From contig JAWZYU010000008.1 in NCBI GenBank assembly GCA_038380435.1, positions 75,902,020 to 75,966,019 of the forward strand: 64,000 nt of DNA, in the 5' to 3' direction. The stretch is from Ryuthela nishihirai. Taxonomy: Eukaryota > Arthropoda > Arachnida > Araneae > Heptathelidae. The position numbers were made by a program, and so were the translations under genes. The notes under the pieces are model-generated. The model searched no databases. It had not been told where the DNA came from and saw only the letters and a list, made by a program, of their open reading frames with translations. This document shows, piece after piece, positions 1 through 11,368 of this stretch; position 1 is the stretch's first letter, and every line of letters begins with the position of its first letter.

Positions 1-507
1 AAACTACAGACTCCCTTGGATATGTCCCTGCTCCTCTTCATTTAAATATATGCTGCTACAAGTAGCAAAACATTTGCAAAGTAAATATGTCTTCTTTAGA
101 CCCAGAATAATACTATTGTTTCATTATAGAGCCAGTTTAAAATGGCACCATTTGTTCTCATTCACGGAAAATTACATCAGAGGAAATTTATTATAACACT
201 AAGACAACTTTTTGTTAGATGTGGTTACCGATGTATCTCTTAAAATCGCATTAAAAAGATTCTGTACTTTTAAAGATGTAATTACAAACGATAATAATGA
301 AATGTGGGGACTGAAAAATCATTTATTCAAAGAATGCATTTTATTGGAGGTTGAATGAAAATTAAAGATTAACATTTGCATGGATAATTTCTTTTTCTTT
401 TTTCAGAACAAACATTCCTCATTATGCTTTTTTCTTAAGAATTCATTTTCATTCTTTACTTTCTACTCCCCTTTTAAGAATGTTCCTATAAACACATAAT
501 AAGAACT
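1..507. other. AT-rich sequence without assigned features
   Basis: No exon with good borders and no recognisable repeat was seen. It presumably belongs to an unc-13 intron or the flank. Confidence 0.5.
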
Positions 508-1284
508 TATGATGATCATTCACTCACTTTTACTTAACCAGTTTTACTTTATTTACTTTACAATTATTATTTTGGGGCCTTATAATTCAGTTGAATCATT
601 TCTTCTCACCCGTACTGCAAGAGCAGTGACTGCACATTATGCAGTCACCGCTCTTGATTGGAGTTGCACCTGTGCAACTCCAATAAATGACTAATAAATA
701 AAATAATAAGTGATCTTATTCCTGCAAACTCTGTGCATCCTATAAAATACAATACAAATAAAAATCTGTAGTTACTGATGGTCAAGTTGTTACTCAAGTC
801 CAGTAATGACAATTAATCATGTCACTTACTAAACATGTGGTGTGCAACTGACATACATGTCAGTTGAACACCACATGTATAGCAAGTGAACGTTAGGTCA
901 CGGAGTCAGTGTTAGAGTTGTTAGTGTTAAATGAATGTTAGTAGTAGCAATGTGAACAGTAGCAGTTGGTTGTATGAGTACTCAATGATGAGCAGTTTTG
1001 TCAGAGTGAACAGTTAGTTGCTCAGATATTTTTGTAGAAGGAAGTATATGTTGTGATGAGGTAGAGTTTTTTGAATAAACAATTGTTTTATGAAATAGTT
1101 TTGACTTTATTTTTTTCTTTAGCAGAGTTTGGTAACATTTGGTTAATGCTAATTATTGGACAATTACTAATTTAAGTTCTTTTCTGAAAAGTAACACAAC
1201 TAATAATGAGAACCCTCATTTAATTTAATTGGGAAGAGAAATTGCCTGAGCTATCGGCAACTTAAATACATTTTGGAGCATTAG
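508..1284 (+). repeat. Solo LTR related to the LTR at 21331
   Basis: About 777 bp. Read on the plus strand it aligns with the reverse complement of 21331-22069. Shared blocks include the start (TATGATGATCATTCACTCAC versus the TGTGATGG start of the other), TTATTATTTTGGGGC, the stretch around GTCAGTTG...ACTAAG, GTTGCTCAGATATT, a closing ATTGCCTG...GC block, and the terminal TTTTGGAGCATTA. No internal region or second LTR is adjacent, so it is a solo LTR or a truncated end. It is strongly diverged from the other copy and therefore old or of a sister subfamily. It contains three strong hairpins (618-656, 658-683, 833-878). Confidence 0.75.
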
Positions 1285-2410
1285 AAAAAACCAAACCAGG
1301 AAACTAGAAATTTGCTAACACCAACCTCAGACTTGTGAAAAATAGTAATTTCTTGGAAAACAACTGGGTGTAAATCTCTTTACAGATTCACCCCTCAAGA
1401 AAGGGAGAGACTACTTGTTTTTTCTCACTGTAGTCCATAAGGGCAATCAACTTAAAGGATATATATTTGAATGGAATACCATTGGATAACTTGAACCCAA
1501 TTCCAGTTCTGAATCACTGACTTGATGTCAGAGTAGGAACTCATCACATTAATGGGCATAATAGATATTAACTGTATGATGTCAAAGAGTGAAAGGATAT
1601 ATACATTTGCATTGTCATTAAAATGACTGAATACTAAACAATTTTGAGTATGTTTGTAATTGAACTATAAATAAGTATTATTAGAAATTAGATATTCATA
1701 GGCAAATTCATTGATTTATATACAAAATGCATTCTTTTGCAGGATAGCTTAATTTGTTTGTTGCTCCTCAAAGACGAAATTTTTGAAAAAACTTGTCCAA
1801 GCCATGGTTCAATGTACAACTATAAAATTGCAAAACTTTTTTTTTGCTTTAATTTTTCTATTATTTCAATACTTACAATAAAGTGAATACAAATGCCTTC
1901 TATCTTGTTCCCTTATGCTTGTTATCTGAAAAAATACATATATTATGTTTTACAGTACAATACAGAGGTTATTGTTTGTTACATTTTTATCACATAATTT
2001 TTTAATTTACTAACCTTGGAGAAAATTAGAAAAAACTGAATTATACATAAAAATTAGAAAATATATACACACCATATAAATAAATAAATAGGCTACAAAA
2101 ATACTATTGCATGTAGTAAAATATACTATTGCATACAGTATGCATTGTACATATATCAAAATTTAAAAGGTAAAGGTTAAAAAAAAATACAAGTTACCAT
2201 GGCAATATTATAAATGGGAATCTAAATTGACTATATGAGAGGCTTGACCTATCTGTTCCCTATTTAATCTATGCTTTTTCTTTCTCTAACTCATGACACA
2301 ATTATAATTGTGAAAAGAAGACACTGTTTCCCAGATATGAGAAATTTTTAGAGATTCAAAAACAAGAATTAACTTCACACTGCAAGAATTTATTCATTCA
2401 TAAAAAGGTG
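1285..2410. other. AT-rich unassigned sequence
   Basis: Low-complexity A/T runs and short open frames with no family resemblance. I see no gene, RNA or repeat I can support. Confidence 0.5.
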
Positions 2411-2823
2411 CTCCATCAGCACAATTTTGGCTGCAGTGGAATATGATTATGTATTAATTAACAGCAAATGGGCTAATTCTGTTAGGAACCCCAGGACATA
2501 CAGAGGAGCTTAAATTAGGAATGACCATTACTTTATTAAAAATGTCATGCAACTGAAGCTTAAGAAATGTACTAAAGTTTAAAGAATCATCTTTAATAGA
2601 GCATATTTGAAAGACTCAGAATAGTGAAAGCTTTATAATAGGTTACTTAATCATCATGACAAATCATGGTTTGTTTACTGCTCATGATGAATGGGACGAT
2701 TTTAAACAGAATATTTTTTAAACCAATTTATTGTTTTGGGTAAAATAGAGCATAGGAGATAGAGCCATTTGAGTAATAATGCTATACAGGTTCTTTCTGA
2801 ATAAAAGGTGTGTAGGTTGTTGT

Positions 2824-3110
2824 TGGGTTGTTTTACCTCTGAGCGGCACTTTTTTGCACACCATGGGCTAAATGGCCAGGTCACATGGACACCGAAGGCT
2901 CAGAGAAGGTTGGGGGAGGGGACCCACTGGAACAGCTGTTGGGAGACAGATGGTAGCCTCCCGTCAAGGCCATCCAGCGTGTTCTTTAACGTGCACAGGG
3001 TATGGCTCTCCCGCACACGGGGCCACGGCTTAACGTCCCATCCGATGGACGGCGGCCTTTACAAGCCCATCGGTGTCCCCTACTGACAGTGGGCAGGGCG
3101 GGGAGGTGTG
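2824..3110 (-). repeat. SINE1 (tRNA-Met-derived SINE) copy lacking the tRNA head
   Basis: It shares the SINE1 body with 55513-55890 in reverse complement: GGGTTGTTTTACCTCTGAG, the TTTTTTGCACAC block, CCACTGGAACAGCTGTTGGG, TGTTCTTTAACGTGCACAGG and GGCTTAACGTCCCATCC. The tRNA-like region that ends other copies is replaced by the GC-rich block after 3110. It is inserted in the RTE relic. Confidence 0.8.
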
Positions 3111-3690
3111 TAGGGCTCCCCACCCCGTATTAACCAGAGGTGATCTTAACAGTCCCCCCGATAGGGGACCACCTTGTCATGGTGGGGGGGCCTAGGGCCC
3201 AGCAACCCGGCTGAAGGCTGTGCCGACCGGATTGGTGTCCCGGTTGGACATGGCTAAGGCCAACCGAGGTTGAAGATGCTGCTGGCCGGCTTGATTGCCG
3301 GTCGGATGGTGACGGCGTCGGAGACCTCACTTCTCAGGAGACCTGTGTGGTCTGTTCGACGGCTCTGCTGAAAGGTCTGAGCCCGCCTTGTAGGCACGAG
3401 CTGTCCAAAAAGTCTGGGTCTTACTAAGAGTCTCCACCCCGGGTGCCGATCGAGCTTGGATCTATATATCCTTGCACATTTGCAAACCGGGGAATAGATT
3501 AAAGTAAGGTTTCTTCCAGTGGTCAGCTTTCCTTCTATAGGACTGCTGCCATGTGAGGCTGGGGTTGAGGTGCGCCTATAGGGCATATTCCTTGCCACCG
3601 GCTCTAGATGGTCATGGCTTTTCATAACCAAATAGTGCTGTACAAGCGGAACCGGGAATTGCCGTGGTTGCATAAGATCGCAACAAAAGA
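3110..3690. other. GC-rich insert of unknown origin, possibly a LINE 5' UTR
   Basis: A GC-rich block in AT-rich surroundings, with a hairpin-forming GGGGACCACCTTGTCATGGT segment. On the minus strand there is a 147-codon open frame (3697-3254) with many Pro, Arg and Thr residues that I do not recognise. It may be a 5' untranslated region of a retroelement, or a SINE-LINE chimera with the adjoining SINE1 body. No protein domain is visible, so I make no functional call. Confidence 0.35.
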
Positions 3691-5074
3691 GATTCATTGA
3701 TCTTAACAGTTTGCTAAGAGCTTAATAAACATGTAAATGATCAGTTGAACGCTGATAAAAATCTCTGGCTTCATGGCTTGGCTGACAGAACAAAGGAAGC
3801 TGCAAGAGAACACAGCAACAGAAAGTATCAGATAGTAATATATTGTGTATGGAAAAGCAGACTGGTATATAGGGAAGTTCAGCAAGGCCATTGAAGATGA
3901 GTTTCTTCACAGATACATGAGTTGAGCATTTCATAATGTCCTGAACAATGTGGTTAGTTCTCGCATTGCTTGTAATGATAATAAGTGAATTACAGATTTT
4001 CACGCTGGCCCCATTTCATGTTCTGAAGTTATGTTAGCTCTTTCTAAATTAAAAACTACATAAGTCCCAAAGACAGCTGAAATGCTGAGAGCTGGGAATG
4101 ATTCTTTTGTCTAATGGCCGACTGTTGTGTTGAATATTTTCCTTGATAAAAAGGATATTCCTAAGGATTTAACTAGTTATTATATCAATTTTTCAAGAAA
4201 GGTGATTGCAGTCCCAATGAAAATTATAGTGGTATCAGTTTAACTCTCCGTTTCAGGTAAAGTTCTCTCCATTATTGCATTTAACTGATCTTAGCATTCT
4301 ATTGATGATGAACAACAGTGTAGGTTCAAAAGTGGTAGGTGCAGAGAAGACCAAATTTCTTCACTTTAGATTCTTGAGAAATGTTTAAAATTTGAAAAAC
4401 CTATGGTTACTTGCTTTGTAGATTTCAAAAAAGCTTTTCATTCTGCCGACGGATAATTTGAGAGTTATAGGATCGTATGGATTTCTGATAAGTTGACACA
4501 AAAATAGTGTTTTATAATAACACTGAGTTGTGTGTAAAAATTGGTGGCATTCTGAAATCATTTTGAAGTGATTTGTTTAAGCATTACCATGTGAGTTCGA
4601 TAAAGCAGCATTGTAAATGGTAGCTAGGCATAAACTGGAAGGAGAGCTGTATACCAATCCCCAGTGATAATGCACAGAACTGGCCAGATCTAGCACCAAA
4701 TGTCCGGCCCCGCCTTCTTGTGGTGCAGGCCGTTAGTACCTTTCAAATGAGATATTCTCTTTTGGAAGGGAATGGCAGTGGGGGGGGGGGGGGGGGCTGC
4801 CAGTTCAGTATGGCATACTGATCTGGTCAATCTATGAACACTTTTTTCTTTTTTTTTCAACCCTGCTGAGGAATGGTCAACTTCACAGGGTCATGGTGCT
4901 GACCAATTATACCTACTAGACTGGACTTGTTTATGGATTTGAGCTTGATTATGAATCCTGGACTTGCTGCACTGATCGGCCTCTGTTGAGGGATAATCTG
5001 CCGCTGTGTTTTCTGTTTGCTTTGGGGTTGCCAGCCCTAAGTGAAGAGAGGCATGGGTTACCTTATATCAGCTG

Positions 5075-6322
5075 GTGGATAATCCTGATCAGAGGCCATT
5101 GCAGGTACCTGAACCTCACTTAGCTAGTTCGGCATCATCAACCCTAAACTGGAGTAATGTGTCTCAGGCAGGCCATATGGCTCTTGAAAAAGTCCACTTG
5201 AAAAGGTGGTGCCTGAAGTTCCTACCATCATCGGTGACTTCAGCCTTTAGCGGAGGAGGAACAGGTCTTTGCCCCATGCCTGCAATCAGGGGGCTGTTTG
5301 ATATTGTTGGCCCTACCAATCTCAATGAACCTAATTTCTTTAAAAATCCTACTAATCATTTTCTTTCTGCAGGAACATGGAACGTGAGGACATTACATAG
5401 AGATTATTCTCTTGATGTCCTCATGCAGGAATTCCAGCACTATAACCTAGATATTCTAGGCTTGCAAGAGACCAGATGGACAGGTAAAGGTGAGATACTT
5501 AAAAATAACTTTAAATTTCTCTTTACAGGGAGGGAGGATGGAAAGCATCACCAAGGCGTGGGTCTGCTGCTCAGAAGACACGCTAGTGATGCTCTTCTAG
5601 GATATGAGTGCATTAATGAAAGGTTTCTTACAGCAAAATTTCAGACAAGCATTAAAGACTTGAATGTTATCTGCTGTTATGCCCCCACTGAGGATGCTGA
5701 TGAGGATGAGAAGGATAGGTTTTACGGACAACTTCAGGATATTTTGAATTCTGTCAAGTAGGGAGATATTACCCTTGTTCTAGGTGACTTCAATGCCCAA
5801 GTTGATACTAACTCTGACATTTGGGGAGGGATGATATGCTCTTTTGGCATTGGTAGCTGCAATGGTAATGGGCAACATCTCCTACAGGTAAGTAAACTCA
5901 ATGGTTTGAGAATAACTAACACTTATTACAAACATTGCGACATACATAAGTACACATGGGTTTCACCTGATGGGCTGCATAAGAATATGATTGATTACAT
6001 ATTAATTAACAGCAAATGGGCTAGTTCTGTTAGGAATACCAGGGCATATAGGGGAGCTGAAATTGGATCTGACCATTACCTTGTTAAAAGTGTGTTGCAA
6101 TTTAAACTTAAGAAGTGTTGTGCTAAGGTTAAAAAATTTACCTTTAATACTGAAGCTCTGAAAGACCCAGTTATAGCTAAAGCTTACCTTGATAGATTGC
6201 TTAGTCATTATGATGATCATGGTTTGCCTACTACTGAAGTGGAGGAAGAATGGGGCCATTTTAAACAGGCTTTTTTGGAAACTAACAGCACTCTCTTAGG
6301 AAAAAAGGAGCAAAGAAGGTAA
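5075..6322 (+). pseudogene. RTE endonuclease domain and linker, with in-frame stop
   Basis: Two open segments in one frame (5075-5761 and 5831-6322), separated by a TAG at 5759-5761 where other copies have Lys. The first holds the N-terminal part of the endonuclease (WNVRTLHRDYSLDVL, LGLQETRWTGKGE, YECINERFLTAKFQ, CCYAPTEDADEDEKDRFYG). The second has the WVSPDGLHKNMIDYIL and GSDHYLVKSVLQ motifs that complete the nicking-enzyme fold. The stop at 6320-6322 (TAA) replaces Gln in copies at 15208 and 34665. The element-encoded enzyme would nick target DNA during target-primed reverse transcription; this copy cannot make it. Confidence 0.85.
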
Positions 6323-6478
6323 AATTATTTGAGTGATAAGGCATTGGAGCTTATTTCAGAAAGAAAGAACTGTAGGAATGCCCTAATACCTTACTAGTCT
6401 AATAGAAAGCATTACAGAGAGCTTAATAAACGTGTAAAGGATCAATTAGCTGCTAATAAGAATCTTTGGTTTGATGGC

Positions 6479-8188
6479 TTGGCTGACAAAGTCAAGGAAG
6501 CAGTTAGACAGCAAAACAACCAGATAGTTAATGTTTTGTGTGGTAGAAAATGGACAGGCATACAGGGATTGAGGGATAAACAAGGTAAGATTACAGAAGG
6601 TCAGGATTCTGTCATGGCTAGGTGGGCTGCACATTTCAGTGATGTTCTAAACAATGTGGTTAGTTCTACTCCCATTGTTTGTAATGCTGATACATGCATT
6701 GGTGGCTATAATGTTGGCCCTAAAACACAATCAGAAGTTATTTTAGCTATTTCTAAACTTAAACTTCACAAATCCCCAGGCGTAGATGAAATTACTACGG
6801 AAATGCTAAGAGCTGGGAATGTTTCGGTTACCACTTGGATGACTGAAATTTTGAATATCTTTTATGATAAAGGCATGGGTTCCTAAGGATTTTACCAGAG
6901 CTATTGTTATTCCTATTTTAAAAAAAAGGTGATCACAGTTCTTGTGATAACTATAGGGGTATCAGCCTACTCTCTGTTCCAGGTAAAGTTCTTTGCATGA
7001 TGATTGTACTTAATAGAATTAAGAATCTGGTTGACAGTCAATTGCGTGATGAGCAATGTGGGTTCAGAAGTGGTGGGGGATGTGTGAATCAGAAATTTTC
7101 ACTTATGCAGATTCTTGAGAAATGTTTAGAGTTTCAGAAACCTGTGGTTGCTAGCTTTGTTGATTTAAAAAAGACTTTTGACTCTGTGTTTCGTCATAAT
7201 TTGTGGTTGATCGTGAGATCCTATGTCATACCAGACAAGTTAGTTAACACAATGAAAGCTCTCTGTAATAACACTGAGTCGAGTGTGAGAGTTGGTAAGG
7301 CTTGTAGAAATCGGTTTAGCATTACTTCTGATGTTCGACAAGGGTGCATTTTGTCTCTTTTTCTCTTTGGTTATTGATTATGTTATGCGAAATTCACTGC
7401 AAGCGAAAGATTTTTCCCTTAAATGGTCTGGAGATAAGAAAATTTCTGATTTAGATTATGCTGATGATTTAGCCTTTTGGCAAATAATGTTGATGAGATG
7501 AACTCTTTCATTCGAGCTGTTGATGAAACTGGTACTAGAGTAGGCTTGGTTATAAACAGTGAGAAAACTAAAGTGATGAAAATTGGTCAGGCAGGTTGTG
7601 ATCCAGTTAATCTGAATGATTGCAGTCTCGAGCAGGTGTCAGTTTAATTATCTTGGGAGCTATGTAACAGATAATGGTGATGTGCGGCATGAGATTAACA
7701 GACATATAGGGATTGCTGCCGGGACTTTTAAGGATCTATGGAGTGTGTGAAGAAATTGGTGTATACACCTAAAGACTAAAATTAGACTGTATAATAGTTT
7801 GGTTCTTTCTAGAGTTAGTTATGGTAGTGAAACTTGGACGCTGTGTAAACAAGATAACAGGAAACTAGATGCTTTTGATTCCAGATGCTTACGTAGTATC
7901 TTGGGTATTAGGTGGTTTAACTTTGTAAGTAATGATGAGGTCAGGCAAAGGAGTCTGCAACCTCCTTTAAGCAGCATATTGTGCAGAGAGAGACTTCGTT
8001 GGTTTGGCCATGTTGCCTGTATGGATAATTATAGATTGGCGAATAGGGTTATGAACAGTATGCCTAAAGGCCTCAGAAAGAGGGGGATACCTAGGATGCG
8101 GTGGGCAGACAATATCGAACAAGACCTTGTTAGATTTTGTGTGCAGTGTCCGCATGTAGCAGATGTAGCTCAGGACAGATATGCTTGA
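6479..8188 (+). pseudogene. RTE reverse transcriptase and C-terminal region, frameshifted
   Basis: Fragments in different frames at 6479-6886, 6997-7377, 7292-7501 and 7799-8188. Reverse transcriptase blocks are visible in order: KSPGVDEITTEMLRAGN, the IPIFKKGD-like region spoiled by an A run near 6920, QCGFRSGGGC, ASFVDLKKTFDSV (palm motif A), GVRQGCILSPF-like with GVR changed to DVR, and YADDLA (motif C). The C-terminal stretch contains SYGSETWTLCKQDNRKLDAF, RSILGIRWFNFV, RLRWFGHVA and RMRWADN. At least four frameshifts separate these pieces. Confidence 0.85.
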
Positions 8189-8248
8189 AGAATTAAACTG
8201 CACGGTCTTTGGACCTCTGTAACCCATGGCAGCTTGAGGATGATGATG

Positions 8249-9185
8249 ATGACTTTTCATTTAGTTTTTGTCATGAGATCTTCACTACAAGGGAAAGACT
8301 AGTCTTAAAAAGCATAGGTTCTAGGAAATGTGTAGGTTGCTCCTATACTTTTCAATACCTATCACCTCACTACGAATCTTCTCATTACTAGGGTAATTTG
8401 CTACCTGAGACTTTTAAGCCTCAAATACAGCTTCACCATCAACAAAGCAAAAGAAAGGGCATTTCTGCATGCTCATTAAAAACAGTTTTTATTTAAATAC
8501 AGCAATTAATAACTACATTAATGACATCAACAATGGGAAAAATTAGTGGATGAACTAAACTACAATAAAATAAACATATACAGATTCTAAACAATATTGG
8601 AGGTGCAAAAATTAATCTATACATCATTAGTGTGTTCTTCTTTGTCTTTTAATCATTCATTTCTCTGTAACTTAATTAATCATTCATATATCATATATAA
8701 TAGTCACATAGTAACTATTTTAATCATTCTTCATTGTCACTTAATCACAGTGCTACTTCATGAAATGACATTTTGCAGTGTCCCAAATTACTGAATTCAA
8801 CACAAGCTTCAGTGTAGACAAGGAATCAGTTTTTCCACACTACAAAAAAGTCACCAAAAATAATACAGTTATAGGAGTAAGTAATCTGTGAAGTTAGCAT
8901 GTCAATCTAATGGAATGCCAAAAGGCAACTTAAAAAAATAAACAGATAGAACAGAAATGAAGGCACTCATATGAGGTCCAAAACCGAAAATAGGTATGAA
9001 TTCACTAAAATTGCGACCTAAAATTATGGACTAATGAAAAATGCCTAAGGTATGATTATGAGCATTAAACTAAAGGCATTCAAAAAGCCATTTCAACAGT
9101 GTAGATTGCAATTAAATTATTTAATACTAGCTGAACATACCTGGCACTGTCAGTTGTCACTTTTGATCTGTCTATTCTTATTTTC
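8249..9185. other. AT-rich unassigned sequence with a possible mariner end
   Basis: No coding signal. At about 8595-8615 the sequence TTGGAGGTGCAAAAATTAAT resembles the inverted terminal repeat seen at 10290-10312 and could be the far end of the mariner relic, but the distance (1.7 kb) is too long for an uninterrupted element. Confidence 0.3.
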
Positions 9186-9262
9186 ACTGCACTAAAGGTA
9201 AATTTTGTAAGTATTCCCACACACACACTTTAGCCCAGATTTTCAACAGGAAGAAATTTACC

Positions 9263-9471
9263 TGAATCATGTTGTTGAATCGGCTTGAATCACTGTTGAT
9301 GTCACCAAGCTCTCTCATAGCCCGTGACTTAGTTTCTGCATAAGCTATTGAGATTTTTATTTCTGTTAACACATATTTTGCCACCCTATGACCCCCGTGA
9401 TATTCGTCTGCATGGTCCAAATTTCCTGCACAGCGTCCCCCGTGTACCCCAGTGATTGGTTTAAAGATCAA
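9263..9471 (-). other. Exon-like open frame with a donor site, unidentified
   Basis: The minus-strand frame reads through residues such as GGRCAGNLDHADEYHGGHR and YAETKSRAMRELGDINSD, ending at ATGATTCAG|gtaaat, a good 5' splice-site match at 9263. It is less AT-rich than its surroundings and lacks the stops common nearby. I do not recognise the protein and found no acceptor in phase 0 that would follow the unc-13 exon at 15050, so I do not assign it to unc-13. It lies between two near-identical 24-bp motifs (9187 and 9580). It could be a captured gene fragment, an exon of an unknown transcript, or chance. Confidence 0.3.
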
Positions 9472-9574
9472 GTTCCCAGTTGGCCCGTGGCTTCATTCCA
9501 CACAAATTGTGACAGCTCTTGTCTTACTTTTAGTAGGGAGTATTAAAAAAAAACTTTTAATCTGCATACTTTGT

Positions 9575-10312
9575 TTCCTGCACTAAAGGTTAGTTTTGTG
9601 AGGTTCTTAGGTTTGGGTAAATGTTTTGACACCTCATTGCGATTGAGCCATTGTGCCAATCATCGGCAGTTGTTGTACAGAATCCACTTTTCATCAGAAT
9701 TCGATCGTGAAATGGATTTTTTGTTGCAAAAAAGCAGCAAAGAACATACTTCATAACATTTTTTTCTTTTTTTTTTAAACATGCAGAATCCACTTATCAA
9801 GCTTCTTCACTTTTCAAATTCGATTCAAATACTGAACAATTGTGTGATTAAAATTTAGCTCTTCCACAATCTCTCATGTGGTTTTATGTGGATCTGCTTC
9901 AGTAATTGTCTTCAATTGGTCATTGTCAACAGCAGAAAGATGTCCTCGAACTTCCTCATTTTCAAGGTTCATATATCCATTACAAAACTTTTTGAACCAA
10001 TGCCGCACTGTACATTTGGAAGTGCTTCCCTTGTCCCATGCTTTGACAATATTACTTGTTTGAGTCATGTTGTGGACAAGTTTAAACTAATGCGAAAAAA
10101 TTATACAAAATTCCTTTTCCCAACATAGTTTTGAGATGACTGAAAATAACATAAATGAAAATTTCTAAAAACAATGTTAGCATAGTTAGATTAAGCAAAG
10201 AATGAGCTTTAAAAAGTATATGACATGAGCCAAATATATATATATTTCATTTCACAATTCACAATAAGGAAGAGAACAAAATAAATCAGTCATTATTTTT
10301 GCACCAACCTAA
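9575..10312 (-). mobile_element. Irritans-type mariner relic, 5' part
   Basis: The end at 10290-10312 reads, on the minus strand, TTAGGTTGGTGCAAAAATAA, the terminal inverted repeat typical of the irritans subfamily of mariner. The transposase begins near 10068: HTH-containing N-terminus with CTVRHWFKKFCNGYMNLENE and SAVDNDQLKTITEADPHKTT, then a stop. Downstream pieces in other frames show EELNFNH, KKLDKW and NPFHDRI (9590-9793). The DNA-binding half and the start of the catalytic half are present; the rest is missing or unrecognisable below 9575. Multiple frameshifts make it a dead copy. Confidence 0.75.
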
Positions 10313-11050
10313 TAAATAACTAGTGAATGCCTTTCATTTCATTTTGTTTTTTTATTCGTAATACTGGCCTTATTTTAAATAAATTGGTTTTACAATATAT
10401 CACTATGCATAATGACAAGTCTCAGGTAGCAAAATGCCCTGGTAACAAAATATCCTAATAGTAAAATGTTTGGGAGTGAACCATCCTGGAGTGAACTCTC
10501 TGGCCACCAGTCTACAGCAGGCCTGGCTGAGCTACATGGCACTCATTACAAATATAAACTTGTGGCTCATAAAAAAACAATATATTGAATCTGGCTCATT
10601 TCTACCAATTTTCTTTATCAAACATTTTTATTTGCACAACTAAATTATTTTGCCAATTTACAATACTCATTTTAAAAATGTATAGTTTTGATTTTTAATC
10701 AAAGTATTTTCTTGATTCCTTAAAAATAAATTTTATTATTTATAAAATAAATTTTATAAATAATAAAAATAGTATATGGCTGATGTTTCAAAAGAGCATT
10801 AAAATTTCTCTATTATCATGTCATTTAGAAACTAAAAGTGGTCTTTCCTGAATGAAATCATGCTTGAATACTTTTTTCAATACAGCTTTAAGCAACCCAT
10901 TTCTTTGGGGGGCATTTTGCATCAGTTTTTTTTTTCCCAATTCATTACCCATCAGATGCATATGTTTTCGTTTTTAAGTAGAGAATTTTTTCTGTGGCTC
11001 TTTAAAAACATAGGGTTTTTTTTCCTACAGGATGTCCTCCTGCTGTTGAC
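10313..11050. other. AT-rich unassigned sequence
   Basis: Contains an imperfect A/T palindrome (10720-10765, AAATAAATTTTATTATTTAT type). No gene or repeat family was recognised. Confidence 0.45.
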
Positions 11051-11054
11051 AATG

Positions 11055-11165
11055 ACCATCCCTGGTCTAGAGAAAAGAAAATATCTGACTTACATCATAC
11101 TGATGATTTTGTCCTTTCAGTAAGTGACACTGACAAGATGAACTCTTTCATTAAAACTGTTGCTC
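11055..11165 (+). mobile_element. Short degenerate RTE LINE fragment around motif C
   Basis: The translation of 11062-11165 resembles the RTE palm region: KISDLxYADDLxL appears as KKISDLHHTDDFVLS, followed by DKMNSFIKTV, matching DEMNSFIRAV in other copies. Only about 110 bp are left, so this is an old truncated copy. It lies directly before a SINE1 copy. Confidence 0.6.
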
Positions 11166-11169
11166 ATAA

Positions 11170-11368
11170 AACGCTGTTGTGCATTAAAGAGCACAAGGAT
11201 GGCCTTGACGGGAGACTACCATCTGTCTCCCAAGAGCTGTTCCAATGGGTCCCCTCCCCAACCTTCTATGAGCCTTCGGGGTCCTTGTGACATGGCTAAA
11301 ATGGCCAAGCCCATTGTGTGCAAAAAAGTGCTGCTCAGAGGTAAAACAACCCAACAACCCAACCTCCC
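11170..11368 (+). repeat. SINE1 copy, 3' half
   Basis: Body and tail of SINE1 in plus orientation: GGCCTTGACGGGAGACTACC, then ATCTGTCTCC, CTGTTCCAATGGGTCCCCTC, GAGCCTTCGGGGTCCTTGTG, GTGTGCAAAAAAGTG and the GTAAAACAACCCAACAACCC tail. The tRNA-like head is absent, so the copy is 5'-truncated. Confidence 0.8.

Larger units (their letters stand above)
2430..4600 (+). mobile_element. Old RTE-clade LINE relic, broken by insertions
   Basis: 2430-2718 matches the endonuclease-to-linker region of the younger copies at 4612 and 15208 (it contains ATTAATTAACAGCAAATGGG and the following codons). 3712-4590 matches the linker and reverse transcriptase region (TGGCTTGGCTGACA, then a degraded GGTATCAG and finger-palm region). 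The reading frame is destroyed by many stops and indels. Between the halves lie a SINE fragment (2824-3110) and a GC-rich block (3110-3690). It is clearly more diverged than the other copies, so it is an older insertion. The next RTE copy starts almost immediately after it. Confidence 0.8.
4612..8248 (+). mobile_element. RTE-clade LINE, nearly full length, multiply broken
   Basis: The copy runs from a 5' UTR start (TGTAAATGGTAGCTAGGC, shared with 15208) to a GATGATGATGAC tail. The protein order is apurinic endonuclease (TWNVRTLHRD near 5370, LGLQETRW, later a GDFNA block), linker, reverse transcriptase (KSPGVDEITTEMLRAG, later DYADDLA near 7455), and a C-terminal region with RLRWFGHVA...RMRWAD. 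The frame is cut by stop codons at 5759 and 6320, by indels near 6380, by an extra G near 6876 and by further shifts near 7370 and 7640. A 17-G run (4780-4796) sits in the 5' UTR where copy 15208 has only short G runs. RTE assignment follows from the endonuclease/SPDG..K..IDYIL arrangement known from BovB-type elements. Confidence 0.88.

Noticed and set aside
3254..3697. 147-codon minus-strand frame in a GC-rich block
   Set aside because: Not accepted as a gene: no domain, no splice or start context, and surrounded by repeat fragments. Kept only as a GC-rich insert.
8595..8615. Mariner-like inverted end matching 10290-10312
   Set aside because: Only partly similar, and the 1.7-kb span includes sequence unrelated to mariner, so I did not call a complete element.
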